This document shows, piece by piece, positions 17,895 through 26,325 of a stretch of DNA of 64,000 nt (its first letter is position 1; each line of letters begins with the position of its first letter). The notes under the pieces were generated by a model. It saw only the letters and a program-made list of their open reading frames with translations. It was not told where the DNA came from and made no database searches. The DNA comes from RFSX01 sp964495785 (GTDB taxonomy: Bacteria; Bacteroidota; Bacteroidia; Chitinophagales; Saprospiraceae). The stretch lies in NCBI GenBank assembly GCA_964495785.1, contig CAZBXL010000011.1, positions 1 through 64,000 on the forward strand, in the 5' to 3' direction. The position numbers were made by a program, and so were the translations under genes.

Positions 17895-18695
17895 TTATCT
17901 GAGATGTTCTCCGCCATTGACGGGTATGATGGTTCCTGTAATCCATTTGGCTTCATCCTTGGTGAGTAGGTACACGACATTGGCTACATCTTCCGGTGTT
18001 GTCAGTCTTCCTGATGGATTTCTTTTTGTAGCGTGATCTATTAATGTCTCACTGCCGGGTATCATCTGTAGCGATGCAGTATCTGTAATACCCGCTTGTA
18101 TGCAATTGGCTTTTATGCCACGGTTTGCAAATTCTAATGCAATACTTCTACTAATGGATTCTATAGCCACCTTAGCAGCAGATACTGCAGCGTAGTTACT
18201 CCATGCCTTTGTATTGCCTTCACTTGTAAAGCTGATGATCCTTGTGTCTTCAGAAAATATTCCATGATTAAATATTTCCTTGGTCCAATCATACAGACTG
18301 ATGGCCATACTTTCTATCGTTAATCTAAAATCATCATTTTGTAATTCAGGTTCACTTGTTGAGATCATCGGTTTGAGATTACCCTTAGCAATACTATGTA
18401 CAAGGACCTTTACTTTTCCTTTTGATGATAAATGACTTTTTAATTCACTGATGATGTGCATTCTGTTATCAGACTTAATAGCATCTAAGTTATAATGTAT
18501 CAAATCAACATTGTGATCGTCTATAATCTTTTGATAATTTGATTCTATAGCGTGCATATCGCTACGTCTATTTCTATATACAAGACACAAATTCATCCCA
18601 TGGGCTGCGAGCTTATGTGCTGTAGCTAGCCCCAGTCCACTTGATGCACCGAGGATGACAGCCCATTCATTTGTATCTTGAAATTCTCTTACCAT
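17895..18695 (-). CDS. Short-chain dehydrogenase, FabL/FabI-type enoyl-ACP reductase-like
   Basis: A 266-residue Rossmann-fold NAD(P)H enzyme. The glycine motif GASSGLGLA (16-24) binds the cofactor. The catalytic pair is Tyr168 and Lys175, spaced Y-x6-K, which is the enoyl-ACP reductase spacing rather than the Y-x3-K of FabG-type ketoreductases. The following AGITDTASLQMIPGSE and C-terminal ITGTIIPVNGGEHL resemble B. subtilis FabL (enoyl reductase III). It would therefore saturate the enoyl chain; a ketoreductase role is the alternative. It overlaps the type III synthase gene by 7 bases and sits 1 base before the dehydratase start. Confidence 0.82.
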   Translation of the reverse strand: MVREFQDTNEWAVILGASSGLGLATAHKLAAHGMNLCLVYRNRRSDMHAIESNYQKIIDDHNVDLIHYNLDAIKSDNRMHIISELKSHLSSKGKVKVLVHSIAKGNLKPMISTSEPELQNDDFRLTIESMAISLYDWTKEIFNHGIFSEDTRIISFTSEGNTKAWSNYAAVSAAKVAIESISRSIALEFANRGIKANCIQAGITDTASLQMIPGSETLIDHATKRNPSGRLTTPEDVANVVYLLTKDEAKWITGTIIPVNGGEHLR

Positions 18696-19741
18696 TGTAA
18701 TAGTAATCGTTGTGCAGTGAATCCTGGTCCAAAACTCAGCATCAATCCAATGTCTCCTTTCTGAGGACGTTGAGATATAAATCTTTCTAAGACGTACATC
18801 ACAGTAGCACTCGACATGTTTCCATATTCTGCTAATATTGACTTTGTATTATTAATATTCTTACCTAATTTTCCGAATATCTCCTCTATAGTACTCACAA
18901 TTTTCTTACCCCCTGGATGAAATATTAAGTGATCAATATCGGCAATAGTCAAATTATGATTTTCTAAAAAAGGATAGACGATATCTGGAAAATGTTCAGC
19001 TATCTTTTCTGGTACTTCTTTGTCTAAGACCATTTGTAATCCTCCATTGGTCAGTTCAAAACCCATCATATGTTCTGCATTAAAAAAATGATACATAGAC
19101 TCTCCGATGATTTTTGGTCCTGTTTCATTTTCATAAGAAGAGAGAATAGCACAAGCACAACCATCTCCGAATATAGCGGCACTTACGATATTAGTCATAG
19201 AATAATCCTCTAACTGAAAAGTAGCCGTAGGAGATTCTATAGCAACGATTAATGCTCTCTTATTGGGATTGGCTTTTAAGAAATTATATGCGTAGATCAT
19301 AGCGGATACTCCTGCGACACAACCCATCTCTGTTACAGGCAGTCTGACGATATCTTGCTTCATGCCCAGGCTGTTAATTAAATAAGCATCTACTGACGGT
19401 ATCATAATACCTGTACAACTAACACTAATTATATAGTCGATATCTGTAGCTTTAAGATTGGCCTTAGATAAAGTTTCTTTTGCTGTCTTCTCTGATAATG
19501 CTATAGCTTCCTTTTTGTATAAGTTGTTTTTTTGTTCGAATGAGGTCTGAGTGAATACGTCTTCTGGTGACATGATAGAGAATCGCTTATTTACTCCTGC
19601 GTTTTCAAATATCTTTCTGGCCTTACGACGATATCGTTCATCCTGGTCTTTGAGCCAGATGTCTAATAATGGCAATACATCCTTGGTCTCTCTGGAGTAC
19701 TTCGGTATGCCTTTAGAAATTGTTGTAACTCTTACACTCAT
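18689..19741 (-). CDS. Type III polyketide synthase (chalcone/stilbene synthase superfamily)
   Basis: A homodimeric condensing enzyme that extends an acyl starter with malonyl-CoA and cyclises the product without a carrier domain. The triad is intact: Cys141 in TEMGCVAGVSA, His275 in IFHPGGKK and Asn308 in EYGNMSSAT; the C-terminal LSFGPGFTAQRLLL is the usual GFGPG-type loop. The 350-residue length is normal. Neighbours are a methyltransferase (ATGA overlap), a flavoenzyme and a fatty-acid-type elongation set, which suggests a long-chain acyl starter and a product such as an alkylresorcinol, alkylpyrone or quinone-type lipid. Type III synthase with methyltransferase and flavin hydroxylase recalls the Streptomyces srsABC phenolic-lipid genes. 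Confidence 0.95.
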   Translation of the reverse strand: MSVRVTTISKGIPKYSRETKDVLPLLDIWLKDQDERYRRKARKIFENAGVNKRFSIMSPEDVFTQTSFEQKNNLYKKEAIALSEKTAKETLSKANLKATDIDYIISVSCTGIMIPSVDAYLINSLGMKQDIVRLPVTEMGCVAGVSAMIYAYNFLKANPNKRALIVAIESPTATFQLEDYSMTNIVSAAIFGDGCACAILSSYENETGPKIIGESMYHFFNAEHMMGFELTNGGLQMVLDKEVPEKIAEHFPDIVYPFLENHNLTIADIDHLIFHPGGKKIVSTIEEIFGKLGKNINNTKSILAEYGNMSSATVMYVLERFISQRPQKGDIGLMLSFGPGFTAQRLLLQW

Positions 19742-20445
19742 TTTTTATACATTATCCACTGATATCTAAAAGCCCACTTCCATACTATTTCGCTTTTAGC
19801 TTTAATTTTTTCAGAAAATTTTATAAAATCTTTTTTCTTGAATCCTTTTCTTATTGATAGTTTTCCATCCTCTTTCATCATTTTGTTTTTGGCAAACAAA
19901 GTAATAAGAGAGAATAAAAAGTATGCCATAGGATGTCTATGTAGATCATTGACAATTACACCTATAGTAGATTTATTATTCAGTGTATCTAATAAGTCGA
20001 CTGCTGTCTCATCTTCAAAGTGATGTAAGAATAACGTGCATAGAGCGACATCATATTCTATAGATTTGAATTCCTCTTCTAAGACATTCAGCTTAAGGTA
20101 CTTAATGTTGTCATAGTCTTTTGACAATTCTATGGCGTAGTCAATGGTAGCTTGATTCGCATCTATGCCAAGTAGTTTATATTTTCTGCCTGACTGATGA
20201 GCAGAATCTGCGAGTGCTCTCAGCATGTCTCCATTGCCACAGCCTAAATCTACGATAGATACTTCTCTTGTAGACTCAGTACTTTTAAGTAGTTTTTCTA
20301 CAGCAGCCAGGGTCAATTTGTTACCACCGAGCCATTTGTTGATGGTCGCGATCTTATCGAGGCTATCTATCAGTATCTCACCAGACATATCCAGATCGTC
20401 CATGATCTCTTCTTCTTGACTTCTATATGTCGTATCTATCCACAT
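19738..20445 (-). CDS. Class I SAM-dependent methyltransferase
   Basis: A 235-residue methyltransferase. Motif I VDLGCGNGD (65-73) binds S-adenosylmethionine; LGIDANQATIDYA is the acidic motif II region, and YDVALCTLFLHHFED is motif post-II. It likely methylates the polyketide product on oxygen or carbon; which one cannot be told from sequence. The stop codon overlaps the type III synthase ATG (ATGA), and its start lies 3 bases after the flavoenzyme stop, so all three are translated together. A hydrophobic stretch near residues 170-185 (MAYFLFSLITLFA) may bring it to the membrane and a lipid substrate. Confidence 0.9.
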   Translation of the reverse strand: MWIDTTYRSQEEEIMDDLDMSGEILIDSLDKIATINKWLGGNKLTLAAVEKLLKSTESTREVSIVDLGCGNGDMLRALADSAHQSGRKYKLLGIDANQATIDYAIELSKDYDNIKYLKLNVLEEEFKSIEYDVALCTLFLHHFEDETAVDLLDTLNNKSTIGVIVNDLHRHPMAYFLFSLITLFAKNKMMKEDGKLSIRKGFKKKDFIKFSEKIKAKSEIVWKWAFRYQWIMYKK

Positions 20446-20448
20446 AAT

Positions 20449-21573
20449 TTATTGATCAATATTTCGTCGACCATGTGTTTGTTTTATGATTAAGGGTAAC
20501 AAAAAAGGAAAAATTTTCATCGAAGAAATCAAAATGTCTGTAAGTATAGTAATTTTAAAAAGTTTGGATAAGGTATGGCCAGCATTTAGCCTTGCTTTAA
20601 ATTCTTGATCCCACATCTTTTTATATCGTTGTTCTAACTCTGCTCTAGTAGATATTGTTCCACTAACAGCTTGTAATATAAGTTCTGAGGTCATCTCCGC
20701 AGCTCTGATTGCCATACTCATACCATTGCCAGCAAGAGGATGTATCATTCCTGCGCTGTCTCCACACATTAATATATGATTGGACACGACTTGCTTATGA
20801 TCAAAAGAAATTTGACTTATCGTGAGTGGTTTGTCAAATACCATTTTGTATTTCTGAAATGCAGTCTTTAGGTAGTTGTTTTTGGACATCACATTTTCTT
20901 GAAATGAATCAATATTTTTATAACTCTTAAATGATTTATAATCTGTGATGTAGCATACATTTATATGTCCAGATTCTACTTTTGATAAGCCACAGTAGCC
21001 TCCTTCGAAATTATGAAGATGCACTTCGTTGTCTGGAAAGTTTCCCTGATAATGTGCTTTGACAGCCAGGTAAGGAGAGCTTTCTTTAATGAATTTACGT
21101 GATAATTGTTTATCTAAAACTGATCTTTTTCCGTAGGCTCCTATGACATAGTTCGCCTGATAAGATCCATGTTGAGAAGTTGTCACATTAAACATTTCCT
21201 CATTATAAGCTATGTCACTGACGGTGTCCTGAATTATCTCTGCACCATTATTCTGTGCTAATTTCGCTAATTCGTTATCTATACAATATCTGCTTATTCC
21301 AAAACCACCCAATGGAAGTTGAGTGCTGATTGCTCTGCTTTTAGAGTTGCTGATAATAAGCTTATTTATTTTTTTTGCACCCTTAGAGAATGGGTCGAAG
21401 CCTAAATTTTGTAAGTAGGACAGGACTTCGTTAGAGATGTATTCTCCACAGACCTTATGTTTGGGGTAGGTATTTTTCTCGATTAAAAGAACGCTAATAT
21501 TTTGTTTAGAAAGATGTGTAGCGCAGACTAAACCAGCTAATCCACCTCCAACGATAATAACTTGGTAATTCAT
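20449..21573 (-). CDS. FAD-dependent oxidoreductase (geranylgeranyl reductase/PHBH-like)
   Basis: A 374-residue flavoprotein of the group that includes aromatic hydroxylases and geranylgeranyl reductases. The N-terminal dinucleotide motif is VIIVGGGLAGLVCA; then comes KVCGEYIS, a motif typical of this group, and the second FAD motif LMCGDSAGMIHPLAGNGM near residue 275. A hydrophobic C-terminal stretch (about 345-365) could attach it to the membrane. As the gene next to the methyltransferase and type III synthase it is a likely tailoring enzyme, either hydroxylating the aromatic ring or reducing an alkyl chain. Which reaction is not settled by sequence. Confidence 0.88.
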   Translation of the reverse strand: MNYQVIIVGGGLAGLVCATHLSKQNISVLLIEKNTYPKHKVCGEYISNEVLSYLQNLGFDPFSKGAKKINKLIISNSKSRAISTQLPLGGFGISRYCIDNELAKLAQNNGAEIIQDTVSDIAYNEEMFNVTTSQHGSYQANYVIGAYGKRSVLDKQLSRKFIKESSPYLAVKAHYQGNFPDNEVHLHNFEGGYCGLSKVESGHINVCYITDYKSFKSYKNIDSFQENVMSKNNYLKTAFQKYKMVFDKPLTISQISFDHKQVVSNHILMCGDSAGMIHPLAGNGMSMAIRAAEMTSELILQAVSGTISTRAELEQRYKKMWDQEFKARLNAGHTLSKLFKITILTDILISSMKIFPFLLPLIIKQTHGRRNIDQ

Positions 21574-21603
21574 TAAAAAATTATAGAATTCTAAGTCACA
21601 GAA

Positions 21604-22149
21604 TTAAGGTTGAGCTACATAGTCAGCAGGTATTCTTAAGTCTACCCGGACATCATCACCTACTAAAAATCCAAAGCTGTTACCTTTTATATTAAACAGT
21701 TCTCTGTTGACAACAGTATGACCTATGAGGTAATTCATGCTTTCTAATTTCTCTACATGAAAGTCTATCGTATGCTGTTGGCTTACATCTTTGATTTTTA
21801 AGGTTCCCGTAACCTGATACCCTTCTTTTGTTTTGCTAATAGATTCTGATAAGAAATTTATTGTCGGGTATTTATTAATATCGAACCACTTAGAGCCTCT
21901 TGCATGTTTGTCTTTTAATTTATTTCCTGTTTTGATAGTAGAGACATCTACGTTAACGTTCATAGATGAATTTTGGATATTGTGTTCATCAAAGATGACT
22001 TCTCCTGTAAGTCCAGTAAGATAGCCTTCTGCTTTTTTAGTAGAGAAATTTATTGAATAATTCTCTTCCAGATTATAACTATTAGATGTGTAATAAGCAC
22101 TTAGACTAATAGTTAGGCTGAAGAGAAGAAATAATGTTATAATTTTCAT
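21604..22149 (-). CDS. YceI-like periplasmic lipid-binding protein
   Basis: A 181-residue secreted protein with a signal peptide (about 1-18) and the YceI lipocalin-like fold: YSINFSTKKAEGYLTGLTG, DVSTIKTGNKLKDKHARG, WFDINKYPTINF and GTLKIKDVSQQHTIDF are recognisable family strands. YceI proteins bind long isoprenoid or amphipathic lipids inside a barrel. It ends 30 bases before the flavoenzyme start on the same strand, so it is probably the first gene of the polyketide operon, and a periplasmic carrier for the lipid product is an attractive role. That link is inferred from position only. Confidence 0.88.
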   Translation of the reverse strand: MKIITLFLLFSLTISLSAYYTSNSYNLEENYSINFSTKKAEGYLTGLTGEVIFDEHNIQNSSMNVNVDVSTIKTGNKLKDKHARGSKWFDINKYPTINFLSESISKTKEGYQVTGTLKIKDVSQQHTIDFHVEKLESMNYLIGHTVVNRELFNIKGNSFGFLVGDDVRVDLRIPADYVAQP

Positions 22150-22240
22150 TTATCTGGAATCGACTTTATAAGAATAGATAGCGCTAATGTTTTTTTACCT
22201 AAAATAATTTCAATCTAATAGAAGGTTCTGTAGGTAAATG

Positions 22241-22621
22241 TTATTCTTCAGAATCATTATGTGGCAATATATCTCCTGATATATATTCATCTAAGATTTC
22301 TTCGAGATTGGGCTTAGGGACTAATCCTGCAAAGCGTTCTACTAATAATCCATTATTAATAAACATTATTGTTGGGATTGATTTTATTTTAAAGTGGCTA
22401 CTTAATTTGGGATTAGTCTCAGTGTCAACTTTAGCTACAAGAGCACGTCCTTCATATTCTTCAGCTAACTCGTCTATAATGGGGGCTATCATATTACATG
22501 GGCCACACCAATCTGCATAAAAGTCTAACAACACAGGTATCTTTGATTGCATGACAATCTCGTCATAATTCGCATCTGTCACCTGCGTAGTTGGATATTT
22601 TGGTTTTTTATTCCAGAACAT
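22241..22621 (-). CDS. Thioredoxin
   Basis: A 126-residue thioredoxin that reduces protein disulfides in the cytoplasm. The active site is WCGPC (38-42) and the cis-proline loop is SIPTIMF. There is no signal peptide. The N-terminus carries a short extension (MFWNKKPKYPTTQ) and the C-terminus an acidic tail, both small. It lies 91 bases upstream of the YceI gene on the same strand, so cotranscription is possible but not evident. Confidence 0.94.
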   Translation of the reverse strand: MFWNKKPKYPTTQVTDANYDEIVMQSKIPVLLDFYADWCGPCNMIAPIIDELAEEYEGRALVAKVDTETNPKLSSHFKIKSIPTIMFINNGLLVERFAGLVPKPNLEEILDEYISGDILPHNDSEE

Positions 22622-22747
22622 ATTCTAAGTTTTCATGGAAGTTTAATACAATGATTATTCTACTGTAATAAATTAATATATTTTCAAATAAACTACAATC
22701 TCTGATAAACTTAATCAATAATATACTATTAGTGACTTATAGCGGAC

Positions 22748-22771
22748 CTCATCACAATAGTAAGTGATGAG
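22748..22771. repeat. 8-bp perfect inverted repeat in the thioredoxin/epimerase gap
   Basis: CTCATCAC (22748-22755) and GTGATGAG (22764-22771) are separated by 8 bases, in the 265-base space between two divergent genes. No T run follows on either strand, so it is not a typical terminator. It could be a regulator site; nothing further supports this. Confidence 0.35.
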
Positions 22772-22886
22772 ATTGATATCTGATTAATATAATTACTTTT
22801 ATTTTCGAATCATTTATTGCCTTAGGTTTTAGATACTGAGTTACTAATATCCTTCTTTTAATCATACTCCCTATGAATATATAATC

Positions 22887-23852
22887 ATGAAAGTCTTTAT
22901 TACAGGAGCCAGTGGACTTGTCGGCTCGCAGATCGTAAAATTGCTTCTGAGTCAGGGCTATCACATCATAGCAATACGTAGAAGAAATAGTGTATTGAAT
23001 TTATTAAATGATGTAAAAGATAAGATTGTTTGGCATGAGGCTGATCTTTTTGATACAGAGATTCTTTATGATATTGCAAGTACTATTGACTACATTATCC
23101 ACTGTGCAGGGGTTATATCTGAAGGGGATATCGATACGATGTATAAAGTTAATCTTGAAGGAACAACCAATATTGTTAACGTCGCTTTAGAGTCAAACGT
23201 AAAAAAACTAATTCATATAAGTTCTGTTTCTGCTCTTGGAAAAACCAAAGATGGTTCTTTGATTTCTGAGTCTACAAAATGGAAGGATGGTCCTCAAAAT
23301 TCTAAATATGGTGAGTCTAAGATGCTTGGCGAAATCGAGGTCTGGCGAGGTATTGCAGAGGGTCTATCGGCCATCATACTTAATCCATCAGTGGTACTCG
23401 GAGTAGGAGATGGCAAGACTGGTTCTTCAGTAATATTACCTTTATTAGCTAAGGGGCCTCAGAAGTTTCTCCCAGGTGCTACGGGCTTTGTAGATGTTGT
23501 AGATGTAGCACGAATTACTTTATTAGCAATAGAATCAGAAGTAGAAAACGAACGCTTTATTGTAAATGGACATAATAAAAGCTTCAGGACATTAATGACT
23601 GATGCTTCTGTTCGTCTCGATACTCGTCCGCCTACCTCACCATTAGGAAATGGTGCTTTAAATTTTATGTGTACTATAGATGCAATTGCTTCATTTTTTC
23701 TTTGGAGAGACAGAAAACTGACTAAGACTATGGTTATGCAGGCTACAAGATCTCTCAGCTACGATAATTCAAAATCTAAGTCCGCATTTAATTTTGAGTA
23801 TACGGATTGGGAGGAGACATTAGATAGAATATGCGAGTCTTATAAGTCTTAG
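22887..23852 (+). CDS. NAD(P)-dependent epimerase/dehydratase-like protein (extended SDR)
   Basis: A 321-residue Rossmann protein of the extended short-chain dehydrogenase type. The N-terminal FITGASGLVGSQIV binds NAD(P), HCAGVIS is the fourth-strand motif, and the catalytic set is Ser in HISSVSALG with Tyr and Lys in KYGESKMLGE (Y-x3-K). Later motifs LNPSVVLGVG and FVDVVDVA are family-typical. Substrates in this family are sugar nucleotides, flavonoids or sterols and cannot be assigned here. It stands alone in the plus direction, divergent from thioredoxin. Confidence 0.88.
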   Translation: MKVFITGASGLVGSQIVKLLLSQGYHIIAIRRRNSVLNLLNDVKDKIVWHEADLFDTEILYDIASTIDYIIHCAGVISEGDIDTMYKVNLEGTTNIVNVALESNVKKLIHISSVSALGKTKDGSLISESTKWKDGPQNSKYGESKMLGEIEVWRGIAEGLSAIILNPSVVLGVGDGKTGSSVILPLLAKGPQKFLPGATGFVDVVDVARITLLAIESEVENERFIVNGHNKSFRTLMTDASVRLDTRPPTSPLGNGALNFMCTIDAIASFFLWRDRKLTKTMVMQATRSLSYDNSKSKSAFNFEYTDWEETLDRICESYKS

Positions 23853-24159
23853 TCTCATCTAAGGCCATTTGTCACCTTTTCTATGGAGCTAGAAGAGAAA
23901 GCAAAACATCTTAATAATTTGATATAAGATTATGAGATGCGTTTCCATCTTGTACTAATTCTGGGATATCATGTCCCATCTAATACTGATATAATACTCG
24001 AGGCATGTTTAAAGCTGTATGATATATCATGGAGTAAATTAAACTGCTATCGGTATTATTCAGAAGAGTCAAATCAATAAAGTATATATGATAAAAGGGT
24101 AAAAAAATGCCACTCAAGGTTCACTTGAATGGCACTGATATGTCTTTGCTTGCTCTCTA
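23853..24159. other. Intergenic stretch between convergent genes
   Basis: About 300 bases between the epimerase gene (plus) and the OmpA-domain gene (minus). Apart from the minus-strand terminator at its right end no ORF with coding character, RNA gene or repeat was seen. Confidence 0.6.
24101..24134 (-). terminator. Rho-independent terminator of the OmpA-domain gene
   Basis: The near-perfect inverted repeat TGCCACTCAAG (24108-24118) and CTTGAATGGCA (24124-24134), with a 5-nt loop and one mismatch, runs into seven T on the minus strand (A run at 24101-24107). It lies 26 bases beyond the stop of the minus-strand OmpA-domain gene. Confidence 0.85.
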
Positions 24160-26022
24160 CTAACCGTTCTCTAACTTACTCAACTCTTTCTTGATCATAG
24201 CGAGAGTGCCCGGCTGAAAATCCATCTCTAAGATATTAGTAGATTCAGTAGTGTAATTTTTAATAGCGATATATGGTTTTTTGTTGACTAATTTAATACC
24301 CAATATTTTTACATCCTCCTCTTGCGGGATATCAGAAAAGACGACGCCATTACTGTTTGATTGAGGACGCAGCATACTTTTGATATCGTCGAAAATTAAA
24401 AAGTATTGCGTATCATTATTTTCATCTTTTACATACAGATCACATTTTCTTGAGTAGTTTCTGAATCGATCACAATTGATCCATCCGAGTTGGTTGATGC
24501 TTGCAACATAGCTGGAGAAACCTCTTCCGTCTATATTACCGGACCTTTCATATTCGAGTTCTATAGCCTTATTTCTGATATCATTCAATGATTTTTTAAT
24601 AAGGCCGCCCATGATGTCTATGACTTTATAGTTACTATAGTCAGTGACTTGGATATTTATATGTCTTTCTCTGATAATCTTTTTTGTTTCATATCCAAAA
24701 GCTTTTTGCATAAGCTTACGATCAATAATCTTAAGTGATAATCCTCTATCAAAATTAGCCGTCAGCATTGCTAAGATGTCTGACGTAGATTTTTTACCGA
24801 TGTATTTTTTAATTTTATTTATACCAGATAGAGCCTGTACTTTAGCATGGAAGTTTTTAAAATTTCTTTTATACTCCCAGACTTGGCTCAGTCTATTGGT
24901 GACTTCTTGATTCCATTTTTCAAGTCTCTCTTCTTCTAATGGTTTTTGTATGTGGTATTCTGCAAGCGCCGCTTCATAGTTCTTGTATTTCTTTTCATAA
25001 TTCTCATAATCAGAAGGGTAACCATATTGAGGTTTAGCGGGTGGATGGGGTAGTTTTCTTACTTTTGGACGTGCTGGCAGTTTTTCAAAATCCAATGTAG
25101 GCACTGTCATATCTCCAAAGTCAAAATTAAGAATGTCACTTAAATCCAATCCGTGCAGGACATCTTCTTTTGTGCTGTTAGTGGTAGTGAATTCTTGCTG
25201 TGCTTGCTCCCAGTCCAGATTTCCATTCTCATCCTCTGTGGCATAGAATAACTCCATGTCTGATTTAGTTTCTTGTAGAGGATAGACGATATCCATTGAC
25301 TTGCCATCTATTAATTTTAGCGGCTTACCATCAGCTGTGGCACTAATGAAGAGCATTCCTCCTGTCTCTAAGATTTCTCCCTTACTATGTGTAAATAGAC
25401 CTTCTGCTATAAAATCTGAATAGGTAAAAGCTTCTTTAATTTCTACTGTGATACGATCATCAGTTATTGCTGTTCCGTCTTCGTGAACGAATGAGTTAGG
25501 AGGTATCGTAATGGTACTCCCAGCATTGCAATCTATGATCTGTTCTTTGGATAGGTCTACGCTGTAATGTTGAGTATTGACTTTGTGAGCTGATGCAATT
25601 ATGTCTTCACTATCTTCAAAGTCATAGCTTGTTGATATGATTTCAACTCGCCTATTTTTAGATTTCGCATGACTTGTATTATCTGAATCAGCTAATTGTT
25701 TTTCTCCTAGCCATAAGATGTCTATTTGGTCTTCAGTGACTCCATTATTACTTAAGAAATTGACGACAGTCTCTGCTCTTTTTTGAGCGAGTACTTGATT
25801 GTAGTCGTCACTACCATCTTGATCAGTGTGTCCGATAACTTGTATTTCGAAATCAGAATGCGAGTTCAGTTCATGATATAGTTCGTCTAATTGAGCTACT
25901 TGATCTTGTCTTAATTCATGACTATCATGATCGAAATAAATAAAATTGTGAGTCGCGTTTTGGGATAGTAATTGTATGCTCATTAGGAGTAGGCAGAGCA
26001 CGGTAAGAACGTGGTTCTTCAT
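24160..26022 (-). CDS. OmpA-domain cell-envelope protein with unusual C-terminal region
   Basis: A 620-residue secreted protein. After a signal peptide (about 1-20) comes an OmpA-type peptidoglycan-binding domain (about 25-130) with IQVIGHTDQDGSDDYNQVLA, QKRAETVVNFL and SKNRRVEI. This is unusual, because OmpA domains normally close a protein. The middle (about 160-260) resembles the calcium/ZU5-like beta domain common in Bacteroidota surface proteins (TITIPPNSFVHEDG, ILETGGMLFISATADGKPL). A Pro/Tyr/Lys-rich linker with coiled-coil character (about 310-390) and a C-terminal domain of about 200 residues follow; the last is not recognised. It stands alone on the minus strand with two inverted repeats upstream. 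Confidence 0.8.
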   Translation of the reverse strand: MKNHVLTVLCLLLMSIQLLSQNATHNFIYFDHDSHELRQDQVAQLDELYHELNSHSDFEIQVIGHTDQDGSDDYNQVLAQKRAETVVNFLSNNGVTEDQIDILWLGEKQLADSDNTSHAKSKNRRVEIISTSYDFEDSEDIIASAHKVNTQHYSVDLSKEQIIDCNAGSTITIPPNSFVHEDGTAITDDRITVEIKEAFTYSDFIAEGLFTHSKGEILETGGMLFISATADGKPLKLIDGKSMDIVYPLQETKSDMELFYATEDENGNLDWEQAQQEFTTTNSTKEDVLHGLDLSDILNFDFGDMTVPTLDFEKLPARPKVRKLPHPPAKPQYGYPSDYENYEKKYKNYEAALAEYHIQKPLEEERLEKWNQEVTNRLSQVWEYKRNFKNFHAKVQALSGINKIKKYIGKKSTSDILAMLTANFDRGLSLKIIDRKLMQKAFGYETKKIIRERHINIQVTDYSNYKVIDIMGGLIKKSLNDIRNKAIELEYERSGNIDGRGFSSYVASINQLGWINCDRFRNYSRKCDLYVKDENNDTQYFLIFDDIKSMLRPQSNSNGVVFSDIPQEEDVKILGIKLVNKKPYIAIKNYTTESTNILEMDFQPGTLAMIKKELSKLENG

Positions 26023-26325
26023 AACTTTTGAAGTTTTGTGATTAGAAAATATTGCTGTTATATTCTATGCCTACTGTAATATAACACTATTTTGTAAAAA
26101 GTATTTTACAAAAGAAGAGAAAGGTTAGTATACGTGTTCCTTCTCTGTAATAGTTTCTTATAATAAAAGGAATGTCTACCTTATGATCAGACTCAGCTTT
26201 TTTTGTATGAAGGCTAAGTTGTGAGAATTGATCACAGATGAATTTTACTTCATTTATATTGTTATAAAATTTTTTACCTAAAGAAGATGTGTAGCTAAGA
26301 ACATTAGTAATGCTCACTTTACATA
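26023..26325. other. Intergenic region with two AT-rich inverted repeats
   Basis: Between the OmpA-domain gene (start 26022) and the acyl-CoA dehydrogenase stop (26326), both on the minus strand. It contains TGTTATATT (26056-26064) paired with AATATAACA (26078-26086), and next to it TTTTGTAAAA (26090-26099) paired with TTTTACAAAA (26104-26113). Both lie 34-91 bases upstream of the OmpA-domain start and could be an operator or a weak hairpin. A 76-codon GTG-start frame on the minus strand (26087-26317) is not considered a gene. Confidence 0.45.

Noticed and set aside
17450..17980. Longer dehydratase starting at 17980
   Set aside because: It would overlap the reductase gene by 86 bases and add no conserved sequence; the ATG at 17893 gives the normal FabZ start and length.
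15356..21573. Flexirubin or aryl polyene cluster
   Set aside because: Only one ketosynthase, no chain-length factor, no aromatic ammonia-lyase-type starter gene and no glycolipid acyltransferases are present, while a type III synthase is.
26087..26317. 76-codon minus-strand frame beginning 8 bases after the acyl-CoA dehydrogenase stop
   Set aside because: It starts with GTG, has no recognisable domain or signal, and its 3' end overlaps an inverted repeat; there is not enough support to call it a gene.
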